64,000 nucleotides of DNA from Mycolicibacterium neworleansense (GTDB lineage: Bacteria; Actinomycetota; Actinomycetes; Mycobacteriales; Mycobacteriaceae). Both the position numbers and the translations under genes were made by a program. The notes under the pieces were generated by a model. That model was not told the origin of the DNA and made no database searches. It saw only the letters and a list, made by a program, of their open reading frames with translations. Positions 16,803-27,312 of the stretch are shown piece by piece. Every line of letters begins with the position of its first letter. The first letter of the stretch is position 1. The stretch lies in assembly GCF_001245615.1 (NCBI RefSeq), contig NZ_CWKH01000003.1, positions 930,001 through 994,000 on the forward strand. Direction: 5' to 3'.

Positions 16803-17707
16803 GGTGTATCACGCCGGGCGGGCTTGGGAGCCCCGAGCGTCCGCCAGTCGGGAACATCGGGTGGCATACCCACCGGCCAGCGGTTCTCGTTGGCCGACGC
16901 CCAGTGCGCGTGCCCGAGTTCGTGAATGTGGAACGCATGGCGCAGGGCTTCGGTGAAGCCCATCGCGTCGCTGGCCGCGTTGACCGAATCCTTGACCAGC
17001 AAGGCCGCCATCGTCGGCCGCTCGGCGATACGCCGCGCGAATTCCAGTGTCTTGTCTTCGAGTTCGTCGCGTGCGAAAACCTTGGAGACCATGCCCAACC
17101 GGTAGGCCTCGTCGGCATCGATCGAATCGCCGGTCAACAGTAGCTCTTTGGCCTTGCGAGCGCCGAATTCCCATGGGTGAGCGTAGTACTCGACGCCCGG
17201 CATCCCCATCCGCACCCCGACGACGTCGCTGAACTTGGCGTCGTCGGCGGCCACGATCAGATCGCAGGCCCAAATCAGCATCAGGGCCGCCGAGATCGCG
17301 TTGCCCTGCACCTGAGCGATGGTGATCTTGCGCAGATCGCGCCACCGGCGGGTGTTCTCGAAGTAGAAGTGCCACTCCTGCAGGTAGGTCCGCTCGGTGA
17401 CGCCGGCGGCGGTGGCGCCGTGGGACCGGAACGTCGGGTGCTGGGTCGGGCCCGGCTGACGCTCGGCCAGGGCCTCCTCGGAACCGAGGTCGTGGCCGGC
17501 CGAGAAGTTCTTCCCCCGCGCGGCCAGGATCACCACGCGGACCGCGTCGTCGGCCTCAGCGCGGCCGAAGGCCTCGTCCAGTTGCACCAGCAGGGTTCGG
17601 GACTGGGCGTTCTGCGCGTCCGGCCGATTGAGCCAGATCCGGGCGATACGTCCGTCGTCGAGTGTCTCGTATTCCACCTGACGGCCTGCGTCGTCGGGAC
17701 TGACCAT
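16799..17707 (-). CDS. Enoyl-CoA hydratase/isomerase family protein
   Basis: About 302 residues of crotonase fold. CoA-binding and oxyanion segments are AARGKNFSAGHDLGSE and VQGNAISAALMLIWACD; the usual GG of the second oxyanion loop is replaced by AISA. It also has an insertion after the first oxyanion motif. The glutamates of typical hydratases are not obvious, so it may be a divergent hydratase, isomerase or thioesterase. ATG 17707 with AGAGG eight bases upstream is preferred over GTG 17716. Operon with the SDR downstream. The 259 bp upstream to the next gene show no firm site. Confidence 0.85.
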   Translation of the reverse strand: MVSPDDAGRQVEYETLDDGRIARIWLNRPDAQNAQSRTLLVQLDEAFGRAEADDAVRVVILAARGKNFSAGHDLGSEEALAERQPGPTQHPTFRSHGATAAGVTERTYLQEWHFYFENTRRWRDLRKITIAQVQGNAISAALMLIWACDLIVAADDAKFSDVVGVRMGMPGVEYYAHPWEFGARKAKELLLTGDSIDADEAYRLGMVSKVFARDELEDKTLEFARRIAERPTMAALLVKDSVNAASDAMGFTEALRHAFHIHELGHAHWASANENRWPVGMPPDVPDWRTLGAPKPARRDTP

Positions 17708-17966
17708 TCGGACCACCTCTTAGGCAGGGTAAGTACGTTACGAACTGCACATTACGTGTATCGCGCAACCGGGCTCACACCGGGATCACAGCTACCACGC
17801 AGCCGCTTCACAGCCGAAACCTTCACGCAACCGGCACCGCAACGTTCTCACAGCGATATTCCCTAGTAGGGCGTAAGATAGCGATCACCGGATGACACTT
17901 CGACGACCGTCGACCGAACGCCACCGCCGGATGCTCAGCAAACACTTCACGACCCAGAAGGAAAGC

Positions 17967-18332
17967 ATGACCATGGCCCGTTCCCCGTATATCGCCCGTC
18001 GCTTCGCGGTCGCGGCAGGCATTGCCGCGGCCATCGCATCCGCCCCCGCATTGACGGTCCTGGCGGCCCCGTCTGCCTCCGCGGCCACATCCTGCCCCAA
18101 CGGCGAGACCGAAGACACCTACACCGGGGTCTGCGTCCCGGATCTGGTGCCGAACTCCCCCGAGTTCAGCTCGGCCCCGGGCCAACTCCCGCAAATCGAC
18201 GGCATCCCGTGCACCGGCGGCAACTCCGGCCAGTGCATCGGCCTGGCCGAGGAGCAACAAGCCCAGGGCCCGCAACCCGTTCCGCAGTCGACGGTCGGCA
18301 GTAGCCCCACCGTCACCGGCTCCATCGGCTGA
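17967..18332 (+). CDS. Small secreted four-cysteine protein, copy 1
   Basis: 121 residues with a Sec signal peptide (MTMARSPYIARRFAVAAGIA, cleavage probably after PSASA ~38). The mature part has the block CPNGETEDTYTGVCVPDLVP and then GIPCTGGNSGQCIGLAEE, ending GSSPTVTGSIG. Four cysteines presumably form two disulfides. ATG 17967 has AAGGA five bases ahead. It is the first of three tandem paralogues (with 18389 and 18819). Function unknown. Confidence 0.85.
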   Translation: MTMARSPYIARRFAVAAGIAAAIASAPALTVLAAPSASAATSCPNGETEDTYTGVCVPDLVPNSPEFSSAPGQLPQIDGIPCTGGNSGQCIGLAEEQQAQGPQPVPQSTVGSSPTVTGSIG

Positions 18333-18388
18333 CACAGGCCCACCGCAGAGACTGCACAGTAAACCCCCAGTAGTCCTAGACTGCTGAG

Positions 18389-18727
18389 GTGAAGTCACGT
18401 GTTGCCGCCGCCGCGCTGACCGTCGCCGGCGCCGGTTGCGCACTGTCGGTGTGGCTGGGTTCCCCGGTCGCACAGGCGACGTGCACAACCGGTGAGGAAG
18501 AGGACGTCTACACCACCACCTGCACGCCGTTTCTGGTGCCGAATTCTCCGTCGCCGTTCAGCGGAATCCCCGGCAATCCGGATTTGCCGGCGGTGAACCT
18601 GCCGGGCGGCGGCGGGGCGATCCCGTGCACCGGGCACAACGCCGGCGAGTGCATCGGCCTGGCCGAGGAGGACGAGGCCGAGGGACCCCGGCCCGTTCCG
18701 CGGTCGACGATCAGTGCCAGCCCGTAG
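18389..18727 (+). CDS. Small secreted four-cysteine protein, copy 2
   Basis: 112 residues, GTG start, signal peptide ~1-30 ending PVAQA. Mature part: CTTGEEEDVYTTTCTPFLVP, NSPSPFSG, LPGGGGAIPCTGHNAGECI and GLAEEDEAEG. It has the same four-Cys framework as copies 1 and 3 but lacks the Pro after the first Cys and the C-terminal SPTVxGSIG extension, so it is the most diverged copy. Separated by 56 bp from copy 1 on the same strand. Function unknown. Confidence 0.8.
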   Translation: MKSRVAAAALTVAGAGCALSVWLGSPVAQATCTTGEEEDVYTTTCTPFLVPNSPSPFSGIPGNPDLPAVNLPGGGGAIPCTGHNAGECIGLAEEDEAEGPRPVPRSTISASP

Positions 18728-18818
18728 CACTGCCAGCCAACTCGTAGATCTGATGCAGATCTCTCACAGCATCCATAGAATCCCAGTCAACAACAACAAT
18801 CGAATAACTAGAGAAAGC

Positions 18819-19214
18819 GTGACGATGGCGACCTTCCCGATCTCGATGCGACGACTCATTTTTGCCGGCGGTTTTGTGGTCGCCGCGGCCACTGCCCCGG
18901 CGATCGCAGCCTTCGCCGTACCCATGTCCTCCGGCCCGGCGGTGGCCTGCCCGACGGGCGAAGAAGAAGACCTCTACTCCGGCGCGTGTGTCCCGCACAC
19001 CGTGCCGAACTCCCCCAGCCCGTTCAGCGGCACCGCGGCCAACCCTGATCTGCCCTCGGTGAACCTGCCCGGCGGCGGTGGCTCCATCCCGTGCACCGGC
19101 GCCAACTCGGGCGAGTGCATCGGCCTGGCCGAGGAGCAACAGGCCCAGGGACCGCAGCCGGTTCCCGAGTCGACCGTCGGCAGCAGCCCGACCGTGCACG
19201 GATCCATCGGCTGA
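18819..19214 (+). CDS. Small secreted four-cysteine protein, copy 3
   Basis: 131 residues with an N-terminal signal sequence (RRLIFAGGFVVAAATAPAIAA), mature part CPTGEEEDLYSGACVPHTVP, NSPSPFSG, LPGGGGSIPCTGANSGECI, and a C-terminus shared with copy 1. GTG 18819 (V-T-M-A) aligns with the M-T-M-A start of copy 1 and has AGAAAG just before it; ATG 18825 is the alternative. It combines the C-terminal tail of copy 1 with the PGGGG linker of copy 2. Function unknown. Confidence 0.83.
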   Translation: MTMATFPISMRRLIFAGGFVVAAATAPAIAAFAVPMSSGPAVACPTGEEEDLYSGACVPHTVPNSPSPFSGTAANPDLPSVNLPGGGGSIPCTGANSGECIGLAEEQQAQGPQPVPESTVGSSPTVHGSIG

Positions 19215-19247
19215 CGACGTGTGGCGACCGGGACCGTCCCGGTCGCA

Positions 19248-19253
19248 TACAGT
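19248..19253 (+). promoter_or_regulatory. -10 hexamer of leaderless promoter for the Rv3489-like/otsA unit
   Basis: TACAGT ends six bases before ATG 19260 and no ribosome site precedes the start. This suggests a leaderless transcript carrying the 54-residue protein and otsA. Confidence 0.5.
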
Positions 19254-19259
19254 TGTGTC

Positions 19260-19424
19260 ATGCCTGCGAAAACTGACCCCGCCGAGATCGACGACGTCGA
19301 ACCGCTCGCCGACAGCACCGCCAGCCAGGCCCGCCGCGTCGTCGCGACCTACGCAGCCGACGCCGACGAGTGCCGCATGTTCCTGTCCATGCTCGGCATT
19401 GGACCCTCGAAAACCGAGGCTTAA
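19260..19424 (+). CDS. Small conserved protein upstream of otsA (54 aa)
   Basis: Acidic 54-residue protein starting MPAKTDPAEIDDVEP and containing TYAADADECRMFLSMLGIGP. Its stop codon directly abuts the GTG of otsA (zero spacing), so the two are almost certainly cotranscribed and coupled. The position and size match Rv3489 next to otsA in M. tuberculosis (recalled). No known domain; a single Cys and no membrane segment. The true start is ATG 19260; the longer frame to 19221 enters the promoter. Confidence 0.75.
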   Translation: MPAKTDPAEIDDVEPLADSTASQARRVVATYAADADECRMFLSMLGIGPSKTEA

Positions 19425-20876
<1,452 letters not shown>

Positions 20877-20883
20877 GCGCGGG

Positions 20884-21369
20884 CTAGATCGGGCTGATCG
20901 CGTTGATCAGCCAGTCCCCGCCGATCTTGCGGTAGTCGACGCGAAGCCGGCTGCCGTCGTACAACGGCTGACGGGTCTGGTCGGTCACCGTGCGGTTCAT
21001 GTACACCAGCACCGATCCCGATTCGCGCTCGGCGGTCATCACGCCGACGCCGACGATGCTGATCTGCACCACCAGCTGACGCTTACGTGCCTCGGGGATC
21101 ACCTTGGCGGTGGCATCCTGCTGGAACTTCTCCCGGAAGTCAGGGGCGAGCAGCGGATAGGTCTCGGTCAAGCTGCGCTCGACGGTCTGGTAGTCGTAGC
21201 CGAACACCCTCGGGATCTGGTCGGCCGCCACGGCGGGCAGCGCGGCTCGGGTGGCCTCCTGGCCACGTTGCATCACGCGGTTCCAGTACAGCGAGCCACC
21301 GAGTCCTGCCGCCGCGACGAACGCCACGGCCAACAGGCCGATCAGCGAGGCAGTGAGTTTAGAGCGCAT
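20884..21369 (-). CDS. Mce-associated membrane protein
   Basis: 161 residues: a short basic start, one N-terminal transmembrane helix (~6-26, LTASLIGLLAVAFVAAAGLG), then an extracytoplasmic domain including VVQISIVGVGVM and ending in DYRKIGGDWLINAISPI, a pattern shared by Mce-associated proteins. Last gene of the mce4 operon, start overlapping the previous stop by 1 bp (TGATG). It corresponds in position to Rv3492c. Such proteins are thought to stabilise or assist Mce complexes. Confidence 0.85.
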   Translation of the reverse strand: MRSKLTASLIGLLAVAFVAAAGLGGSLYWNRVMQRGQEATRAALPAVAADQIPRVFGYDYQTVERSLTETYPLLAPDFREKFQQDATAKVIPEARKRQLVVQISIVGVGVMTAERESGSVLVYMNRTVTDQTRQPLYDGSRLRVDYRKIGGDWLINAISPI

Positions 21370-22067
21370 CAGTTTCCACCGTCGGGGTACTTGAGGTCGT
21401 ATCCGGTCATGTGCCCGTTGTCGTCCTCGTGCACGATCACCCGCAACCGGTACGGACGGGTCGGTGAATTGACGCCGTCCATGTCGGCGACCGTGACCCG
21501 CACGGCCACCAGAACCGAGGCGTTACCGGCGATCTCGTCCACCTTCTCCAGCGCAGCACCGTTCACCACGGCTTCCGAGCTGGCGTTGGTGTCGCGGAAC
21601 AGAGCCTTGAGGTTGTCGGCGTTGTTCCCCTGGCTCATCATGTCGCGCAGCGGGCCGCTGGTGCCGTCGATGAAGCGGTTCACGCTCTCATCCACGGTGT
21701 CCTGGGTGTAGCTGAACATGTTGATGACCGTCTGCTTGCCGGTGTCGACGAAGCGCTCGTTGCGCGCCTGGATGTCGTCGACGCCGCGTTGCTGATCCCA
21801 CATGAGGTAGCCGAGGGCTCCCAGTCCCGCGGTCGTCAGGCCCAGCACCACAGCGGCAACCAGCCCCACGAGGCGAGCGTTGGGACGACGCCGCGGTGGC
21901 GGCTTCAGCGGCGTCAGCTTCGGCGCCCTGGGCGCCGTGCCGGTCGGTGAATCGACCACCACGGTGGTTGTGGTCGCCTCGCCCGCGGGCGCCGCCCCGG
22001 TCGGGCCGGCCGCCCTGGACGCGCGCCTACGCACCGGCCTCGGGTTCGAGGCCGTTTCTTCAGTCAT
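21369..22067 (-). CDS. Mce-associated membrane protein
   Basis: 232 residues. The first ~75 are basic and Pro/Ala/Thr-rich (RPVRRRASRAAGPTGAAPAG), followed by a transmembrane helix (~82-103, LVGLVAAVVLGLTTAGLGALGY) and an extracytoplasmic domain with DDIQARNERFVDTGKQTVI and YDLKYPDGGN at the end. A TTG at 22070 precedes in frame, but ATG 22067 overlaps the TGA of mce4F and is the natural coupled start. It matches Rv3493c by position. The cytoplasmic tail is low-complexity. Confidence 0.85.
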   Translation of the reverse strand: MTEETASNPRPVRRRASRAAGPTGAAPAGEATTTTVVVDSPTGTAPRAPKLTPLKPPPRRRPNARLVGLVAAVVLGLTTAGLGALGYLMWDQQRGVDDIQARNERFVDTGKQTVINMFSYTQDTVDESVNRFIDGTSGPLRDMMSQGNNADNLKALFRDTNASSEAVVNGAALEKVDEIAGNASVLVAVRVTVADMDGVNSPTRPYRLRVIVHEDDNGHMTGYDLKYPDGGN

Positions 22068-23681
22068 CAAGCCTGCCTTGGATCCAGCATCAGATCTACC
22101 CAGGTCTCCGCGGGTGCCAGGTTGTCGGCTCCGGCCGCGTACACGCCGGTGCCTCCATCGGCGTCAGCGAAGACCCCACTGTGCTGATCGTAGGTGCCGA
22201 TCCCGGGAGCGCTGGCCAGAGGTGGTGCCTCGGCCGGCAAAGGTGCATCCGGGGCGGCTTCCGGCGCGGGCCCCGGAGCCGGGGCTTCCGCTCCCGGAGG
22301 CGTCCGGCCGTACGGCGGCACGGTGCGGCGCCGGGCCCGGACCCGGCTCGACCCCCGGCGGCAACTGCACCACCGGCGGACCTGGATCCGGATCGACCTG
22401 TGGCGGGATCATCGGGAACTTGTTGGGCGGCAGGATGTTGCGCCCGTCCTCGATCGGGGTTCCGTACGGAACCGGCGGACCGCGCCACGGGTTGGTGCCC
22501 ACCGGGATGTAGCCGTTGGGGTCGCGGCACAGCTGGATCGTGGGTGCCCGCTTGCCCGGGAACTCCTGGCACGGGTAGTTGCGCGCGCCACGCACCACGG
22601 CCGGGTCGTTCTGCGCCGTCTTGCAGTACATGTCGGTCGGCAGGTCACGCAAGGTCAGATCGGCCGGGGACCGGGTCTGTGTGGGCGGGAGGAATCCCGT
22701 CAGGCACGGCGGCGCATCGCCCAGGTCGACCTTGAAGTCGAGCTTGCCGCCCTCGTCCACCGGGACACCACCGGCCACGGTGTTCAGCGCCGCCATCAGG
22801 GCCGGGAAGATCACCAGCGCCTGCTCGAGCGACTTGCTGTAGATCACGCCGATCCGGCCGAAGTTGGCCAGGTTGGCCGCCAGCACCGGGAAGGTCGGGC
22901 GGATACCGCTGAACGCGGTGTTGGCCGCCTCGGTGGCGCCGGGAACCGTCTTGAGGGTGGTGCGCAGCTGCGGGTCGGCCTTGTTCACCTCACCGGTGAA
23001 CCGGGCCAGCCCGTCGGCCAGCGACCGGATGCTGTCGCCGCTGCGCATCTGCGCTTCCAGGAACGGCCCGGCCTGGTCGATCAGCTGGGTCGTCTCGCCG
23101 GAACTGGCATTGGCCTCATCGATCAGCAGGCGCGACGATTCGATGAGCCGCGCCAGTTCGGGCCCGGATCCGTTGAACGCCTTGAATGTCTCGCGCAGCA
23201 GATCCTGCAGCCGGCTGTTCTCGATGCTGCTGACCAACGTGTCGGCCTCGTGCAGCATGCCGGCGATGTCTTGGCCGACCCGGGTGTTCTGCTGATCGAT
23301 CGTCGCGCCGTTACGCAGCTTGTCGGTCGAAGGTGACTCCGGCGGAATCAGGTCGATGTACTGCTCACCGACCGCCGAAACGCTCTTGACCGTGGCGGTG
23401 ACGTTGTCCGGGATCGCCGTGCTGCTGTTCAGCTGCATCCTGGCGACCACGCCGTCGGGGGCCAGGCCCACCCGGTCCACCCGGCCGACGGTGACGCCGC
23501 GGTAGGTGACATTGGCGTTCTCGTAGATCCCGCCGCCGGTGACGAAGTTGGCGTTGACGTGATAGGTGCCGATACCCACGGCAGCAGGCAGATGCAGATA
23601 GAACAGCGAAATCGCACCGACGGTGAGAACGGTGACGACCCCGAAGATCATCAGCTGCATACGGGTAAGCCGGTCGATCAT
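22067..23681 (-). pseudogene. mce4F: mce4F with a single-nucleotide frameshift near the 3' end
   Basis: Mce-family (MlaD-domain) substrate-binding subunit of the steroid importer. Residues 1-~453 read in one frame: N-terminal anchor MIDRLTRMQLMIFGVVTVLT, MlaD domain ~40-120, long helical region, then a Pro-rich region. The frame then runs into non-Mce sequence and would stop at 22164. The missing C-terminus (GIGTYDQHSGVFADADGG..., LAPAETWVDLMLDPRQA) is found in another minus frame, 22067-22321. One base gained or lost near 22321-22345, inside a GC-rich Pro-coding tract, reunites them to ~537 residues. Its TGA overlaps the next ATG, as in an intact operon. Sequencing error, mutation or programmed shift cannot be separated here. 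Starts directly after the mce4E stop. Confidence 0.85.
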
Positions 23682-24878
23682 CTACGGCTTCTCCTCGTGC
23701 TGGGTGGCAGTTCCGGCGGGGATCTTGAACGGATCGGCGGCCTGCCCGGACAGGTTGGCCATCTGACCGGTCAGCCAGTCCGGCGGATTGATCACCTCGT
23801 CGAGGTGCTTCATGTTCGGGTCGAACCCGCCCGTGGTGAAGATCGACTCACCGAACCGGCGCAGGGTCAGGTCGAAGGTGACGAACACGTTCAGGTAGTC
23901 ACCGCGAACCGCGTTGCGCAGGTACCGGTAGTGGAACGGGAAGGTCGGCAGGAACTCGAGGTCCTTGATGAAGTCGTCGGCGTTGTCGTTGAACGCCTTG
24001 ATCACCGGATACAGGTCCTTGATGTCGGCCGCGAAATCGTCCTTGGTCGCAGACAGGATCCGCGAACCCACCTCGGCGAAACCGCGCAGGGCGGTGAACG
24101 CCTCGACGATGCTGGACCGGTTCTCGTTGAGCACCTTGAGCGCCCCGGGCAGGGTGTCGAGCGTGCGGCCCAGGTTGTCCTTGCTCCGGGCCAGGATCGA
24201 CGCGAAACGGTTCAGCCCGTCGGCCGCGGCGATGATGTCGTTGGTCTGCTGGTCCAGCGACGAGGTCAGCTCGGCCAGGCGCGGGATCAGCTCGGCGAAG
24301 CTGCCGGCCCGGCCGGCCACCGCGGCGTAGGCCTCATCGGTGATGTCTTGCAGCGCACCGAGATTGCCCTTGTTCACCACCATGCCCAGCGAGGACAGCA
24401 CTTCTTCGGTGGTCGGGTAACGGCCGGTCTGCGCCAGCGCGATGTTGGAGCCCTCGCGCAACTGCCCCTCTGCCGGTTCGTCGACCGGCTCGGACAGCTG
24501 GACGTGCTGAGAACCCAGCAGCGAGGTCTGGGCAACGCGCGCAACGGCATTCGCCGGCAGCTTCACGTCACCGTCGAGCGACAGCTGCACGGCCGCGTAG
24601 AAGGTTCCGTCGGGGCGCTGCACGGCGTCGAGACCGGACACGCTGCCCACCGTGACGTCGTCGACCATCACCGGCGAGTTCTGCGGCAGGGTCGCCACGT
24701 CGGGCAACTCCACGGTGACGTTGTAGGACCCCTTCCCGTGCCCGGCGGTGCCGGGCATGTTGAGGGAGTTGAGTCCGCCGAACTGGCAACCGGCCAGCAG
24801 CATCGCGCCGCTGCCGATCGCCAGCGTGCGACCGCCGAACCGGGATGCCTTACCCCTCAATGCTTTACCCCTCATCAT
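23682..24878 (-). CDS. mce4E: Mce4E lipoprotein
   Basis: 398-residue Mce protein with a lipoprotein signal: a basic N-terminus (RGKALRGKASRFGGR), a hydrophobic stretch and lipobox MLLAGC (Cys ~31). The MlaD domain follows (YNVTVELPDVATLPQNSPV, VGSVSGLDAV), then the helical region and FVTFDLTLRRFGES near the end. It corresponds to LprN/Mce4E. The start ATG 24878 overlaps the mce4D stop (ATGATGA); ATG 24875 is equally possible. A short direct repeat (GAGGGGTAA-GCA twice) lies in the first 30 bases. Confidence 0.93.
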   Translation of the reverse strand: MMRGKALRGKASRFGGRTLAIGSGAMLLAGCQFGGLNSLNMPGTAGHGKGSYNVTVELPDVATLPQNSPVMVDDVTVGSVSGLDAVQRPDGTFYAAVQLSLDGDVKLPANAVARVAQTSLLGSQHVQLSEPVDEPAEGQLREGSNIALAQTGRYPTTEEVLSSLGMVVNKGNLGALQDITDEAYAAVAGRAGSFAELIPRLAELTSSLDQQTNDIIAAADGLNRFASILARSKDNLGRTLDTLPGALKVLNENRSSIVEAFTALRGFAEVGSRILSATKDDFAADIKDLYPVIKAFNDNADDFIKDLEFLPTFPFHYRYLRNAVRGDYLNVFVTFDLTLRRFGESIFTTGGFDPNMKHLDEVINPPDWLTGQMANLSGQAADPFKIPAGTATQHEEKP

Positions 24879-26257
24879 CCGCCGGCACCAGCCTCAGCAG
24901 GAGCGGGTGCGGGTCCGGGCGCGGGTCCCGGCGCGGGACCGACTCCTGTTCCCGGTGCCGGCGCTGGCGCATCCGGCGGCAGGATCAGCGAACTCAGCGT
25001 CGCGTCGTGCGGGATCTGCGGCGGCGTCACGCCCGGGGCGTTCTGCCACTGCAGGTACGGGACCGGGGTCTCCGACTTGGCCTCGGTGGCCGGGGTGTCG
25101 TAGATAATCTGTCCCTTGTAGGCGGTGATGCTGTTGACCGGGTGGAACAACACCGGCGGGTAGTTCATCGTGATGCGCCGCAGCACGGGTCCCATCCGCT
25201 GCCGGCAGATCTCGGCGCGCTTGTAGTTGTCCGGGTTGGCGCCGATGTCGAAGGTGCCACCACAGATGAACTGCGTCGGGTTGGCGAAGTTGGGCAGTGA
25301 CAGCAGACCACCGACGGTGCCCTGGGCCGGGTTGTAGATGTTGTAGAAGTTAGCCAGGCCGTTCGGGGTGACGTGCAGGATCTGCTCGATGTCGTCACTG
25401 TGATCGGTCATGATCTGGGTGAAGTCGGCGAGCTTGCCCACCTGGGCGATCAGCGCATCGTTGTTCTCGTTCAGGAAGCCCCGCACGTCGCCCAGTGCCT
25501 GGTTCAGCGTGGCCAGGGTCTGGTCGAGACCGCTGGAGCTGTCGGCCAGCACCTGCGACACCGAGGCCACGTGATTGGTGAACTGCACGATCTGTTCGTT
25601 GCTGTTGGACAGCGCGTTGACGAGGACCTGCAGGTTCTTGACCGTGCCGAACAGGTCAGTGCGGGAATCGCCCAACCTACCCGCGGTCTGGGACAACTCA
25701 CGCAGTGCGTTGCGGAACGAGTCTCCGTTGCCGTCGAACGTCGCGGCTGCCTGGTCGACGAACTGCGCGATCGGCCCCTGGACCGAGTTGGCCTGCGGCC
25801 CCAGCTGCGAACTGAGCTGGGTCAGTTGCTCTTTGACCTCGTCCCACTCGACGGGGACACCGGTGCGATCCATCCCGATCGACGCGCCATCGGCCATCAC
25901 GTCGCCTTCGGTGTAGGCCGGGGTCAGCTGAATGAACCTGGCCGACACCAGGTTCGGCGACAGGATCAGCGCCTTGGCATCGGCGGGCACCTTGATGCCG
26001 CGATCCAGCGTCATCTCGATCTTGACGTCGGAGGGCCGCGGCTCGATCGAGTCGATCGTGCCCACCGGCACACCGACGATCCGCACCTGGTCGCCGGGGT
26101 ACAACCCGACGGCGTTGGTGAAGTACGCCGTGATCTTGGGACCGGTCCGCGACGGCCACACCTGGTATACGCCCACCGCCAGCGTCGCCAGCAGTAGCGC
26201 AGCAAGCCCGATACGTATCCAGCGGCTCCGGCTGGACACCGAATTATCTTGTGTCAT
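24875..26257 (-). CDS. mce4D: Mce4D, steroid-import Mce protein
   Basis: 460 residues. N-terminal membrane anchor ~14-33 (IRIGLAALLLATLAVGVYQV), MlaD domain ~40-120 (ITAYFTNAVGLYPGDQVRIV, GVPVGTIDSIEPRP), long helical periplasmic region ~130-330, then an Ala/Pro/Gly-rich tail (PAPGTGVGPAPGPAPG). Mce subunits are expected to form a periplasmic channel that carries cholesterol to the YrbE permeases. It overlaps mce4C and mce4E by 4 bp each. Confidence 0.94.
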   Translation of the reverse strand: MTQDNSVSSRSRWIRIGLAALLLATLAVGVYQVWPSRTGPKITAYFTNAVGLYPGDQVRIVGVPVGTIDSIEPRPSDVKIEMTLDRGIKVPADAKALILSPNLVSARFIQLTPAYTEGDVMADGASIGMDRTGVPVEWDEVKEQLTQLSSQLGPQANSVQGPIAQFVDQAAATFDGNGDSFRNALRELSQTAGRLGDSRTDLFGTVKNLQVLVNALSNSNEQIVQFTNHVASVSQVLADSSSGLDQTLATLNQALGDVRGFLNENNDALIAQVGKLADFTQIMTDHSDDIEQILHVTPNGLANFYNIYNPAQGTVGGLLSLPNFANPTQFICGGTFDIGANPDNYKRAEICRQRMGPVLRRITMNYPPVLFHPVNSITAYKGQIIYDTPATEAKSETPVPYLQWQNAPGVTPPQIPHDATLSSLILPPDAPAPAPGTGVGPAPGPAPGPAPAPAEAGAGG

Positions 26258-27312
26258 GGCGATTTCGGCCTAATGATCGTGCGTTCGGAGATGTATCCAC
26301 GCAGCATGTCGGCGAGGCTGTCGGGCAGCTTCCCCGGCTGGAAGTAGGTGTCGAGCAGAACCTCGGACATCGACGCGGGCGGCAGGCCGTACAGGTTGAT
26401 GTTGAAGCCTGGACCGTTGCCGACCACCTCGGCGAGGGTGGTCGCATACGGCGGCAGCCGCCGCAGCGCCTCGCCGATGTGTTCCTTGCGCTCCAGCAGG
26501 TTGTCCATGACCAGGTTGAGCTTCTCGAGTGCCGGCTTGAACTCCTTGCGGTTGTCCGCGACGAATCCCGAGAGTTGCCGGGACACATCGTCGATGCCGG
26601 CGATCAGGTTGCTCAGCGCCTGACGGCGCTCGTCGAGCGCGGCGAACAGCTGGTTGCCATCGGTGACCAGCTGGTTGACCTGCCCGGCCCGCGCGGCCAG
26701 CAGATCCGACACCCGCTTGGCGTGCGTCAGCAAGCCCTCGAGGGCCTCATCGCGCTTGTTGATGCTGCGCGACAGGTTGGCCACGCCGTCGAGTGCGCCC
26801 CGCAACTGCGGCGTGGCATCGCGCAGCGTGTCGGTGAGCGTCTGGAGGGCCTGTTCGAACTTCGGCTTGTCCAGGTTGCTGACGTTCTGCCCGAGATCCT
26901 GCAGGGCGGTGTTGAGCGTGTACGGAGTCGTGGTGCGCCCCAACGGGATCACGGTCGACGTTCCGCTGCCCTTCGGGGTCACCGAGAGCGACTTCTGCCC
27001 GAGCACGGTTTCGGTCTTGATCGCCACCAGCGACTGATCGCCGATCTTGATGTTGCGATCCACCGTGAAGCGCACCTTGGCGGTGTCACCGGCCAGCTCC
27101 ACACCGGTGACCTTGCCGACAGCGATGCCGGAGACGTTGACGTCATTGCCCGGGTCGATACCGCCGGCGTCGCTGAAGTACGCCTCGTACTTCTTGCCCT
27201 GAGGGAAGAACGGAAGCCCGGTGTAGCCGAAGGACACCAGCACCACACATGCCACCAGGGCGATCCCGAAGATCCCGGTGCGTAGTGCTGTGTCGCCGTC
27301 GCGCTTAGCCAT
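26254..27312 (-). CDS. mce4C: Mce4C, steroid-import Mce protein
   Basis: 352 residues: anchor helix ~10-30 (LRTGIFGIALVACVVLVSFGY), MlaD domain with YEAYFSDAGGIDPGNDVNV and SGIAVGKVTGVEL, then a coiled helical region rich in Leu/Asn/Asp (LDGVANLSRSINKRDEALE) and a short C-terminus without Pro-rich tail. ATG 27312 overlaps the end of mce4B by 8 bp. The gene sits in the standard A-B-C-D-E-F order. Confidence 0.94.
   Translation of the reverse strand: MAKRDGDTALRTGIFGIALVACVVLVSFGYTGLPFFPQGKKYEAYFSDAGGIDPGNDVNVSGIAVGKVTGVELAGDTAKVRFTVDRNIKIGDQSLVAIKTETVLGQKSLSVTPKGSGTSTVIPLGRTTTPYTLNTALQDLGQNVSNLDKPKFEQALQTLTDTLRDATPQLRGALDGVANLSRSINKRDEALEGLLTHAKRVSDLLAARAGQVNQLVTDGNQLFAALDERRQALSNLIAGIDDVSRQLSGFVADNRKEFKPALEKLNLVMDNLLERKEHIGEALRRLPPYATTLAEVVGNGPGFNINLYGLPPASMSEVLLDTYFQPGKLPDSLADMLRGYISERTIIRPKSP

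Noticed and set aside
17717..17765. Possible operator with ACGTTAC and ATTACGT near the ECH start
   Set aside because: Only five of seven positions pair, and it does not fit the KstR consensus; no firm site.
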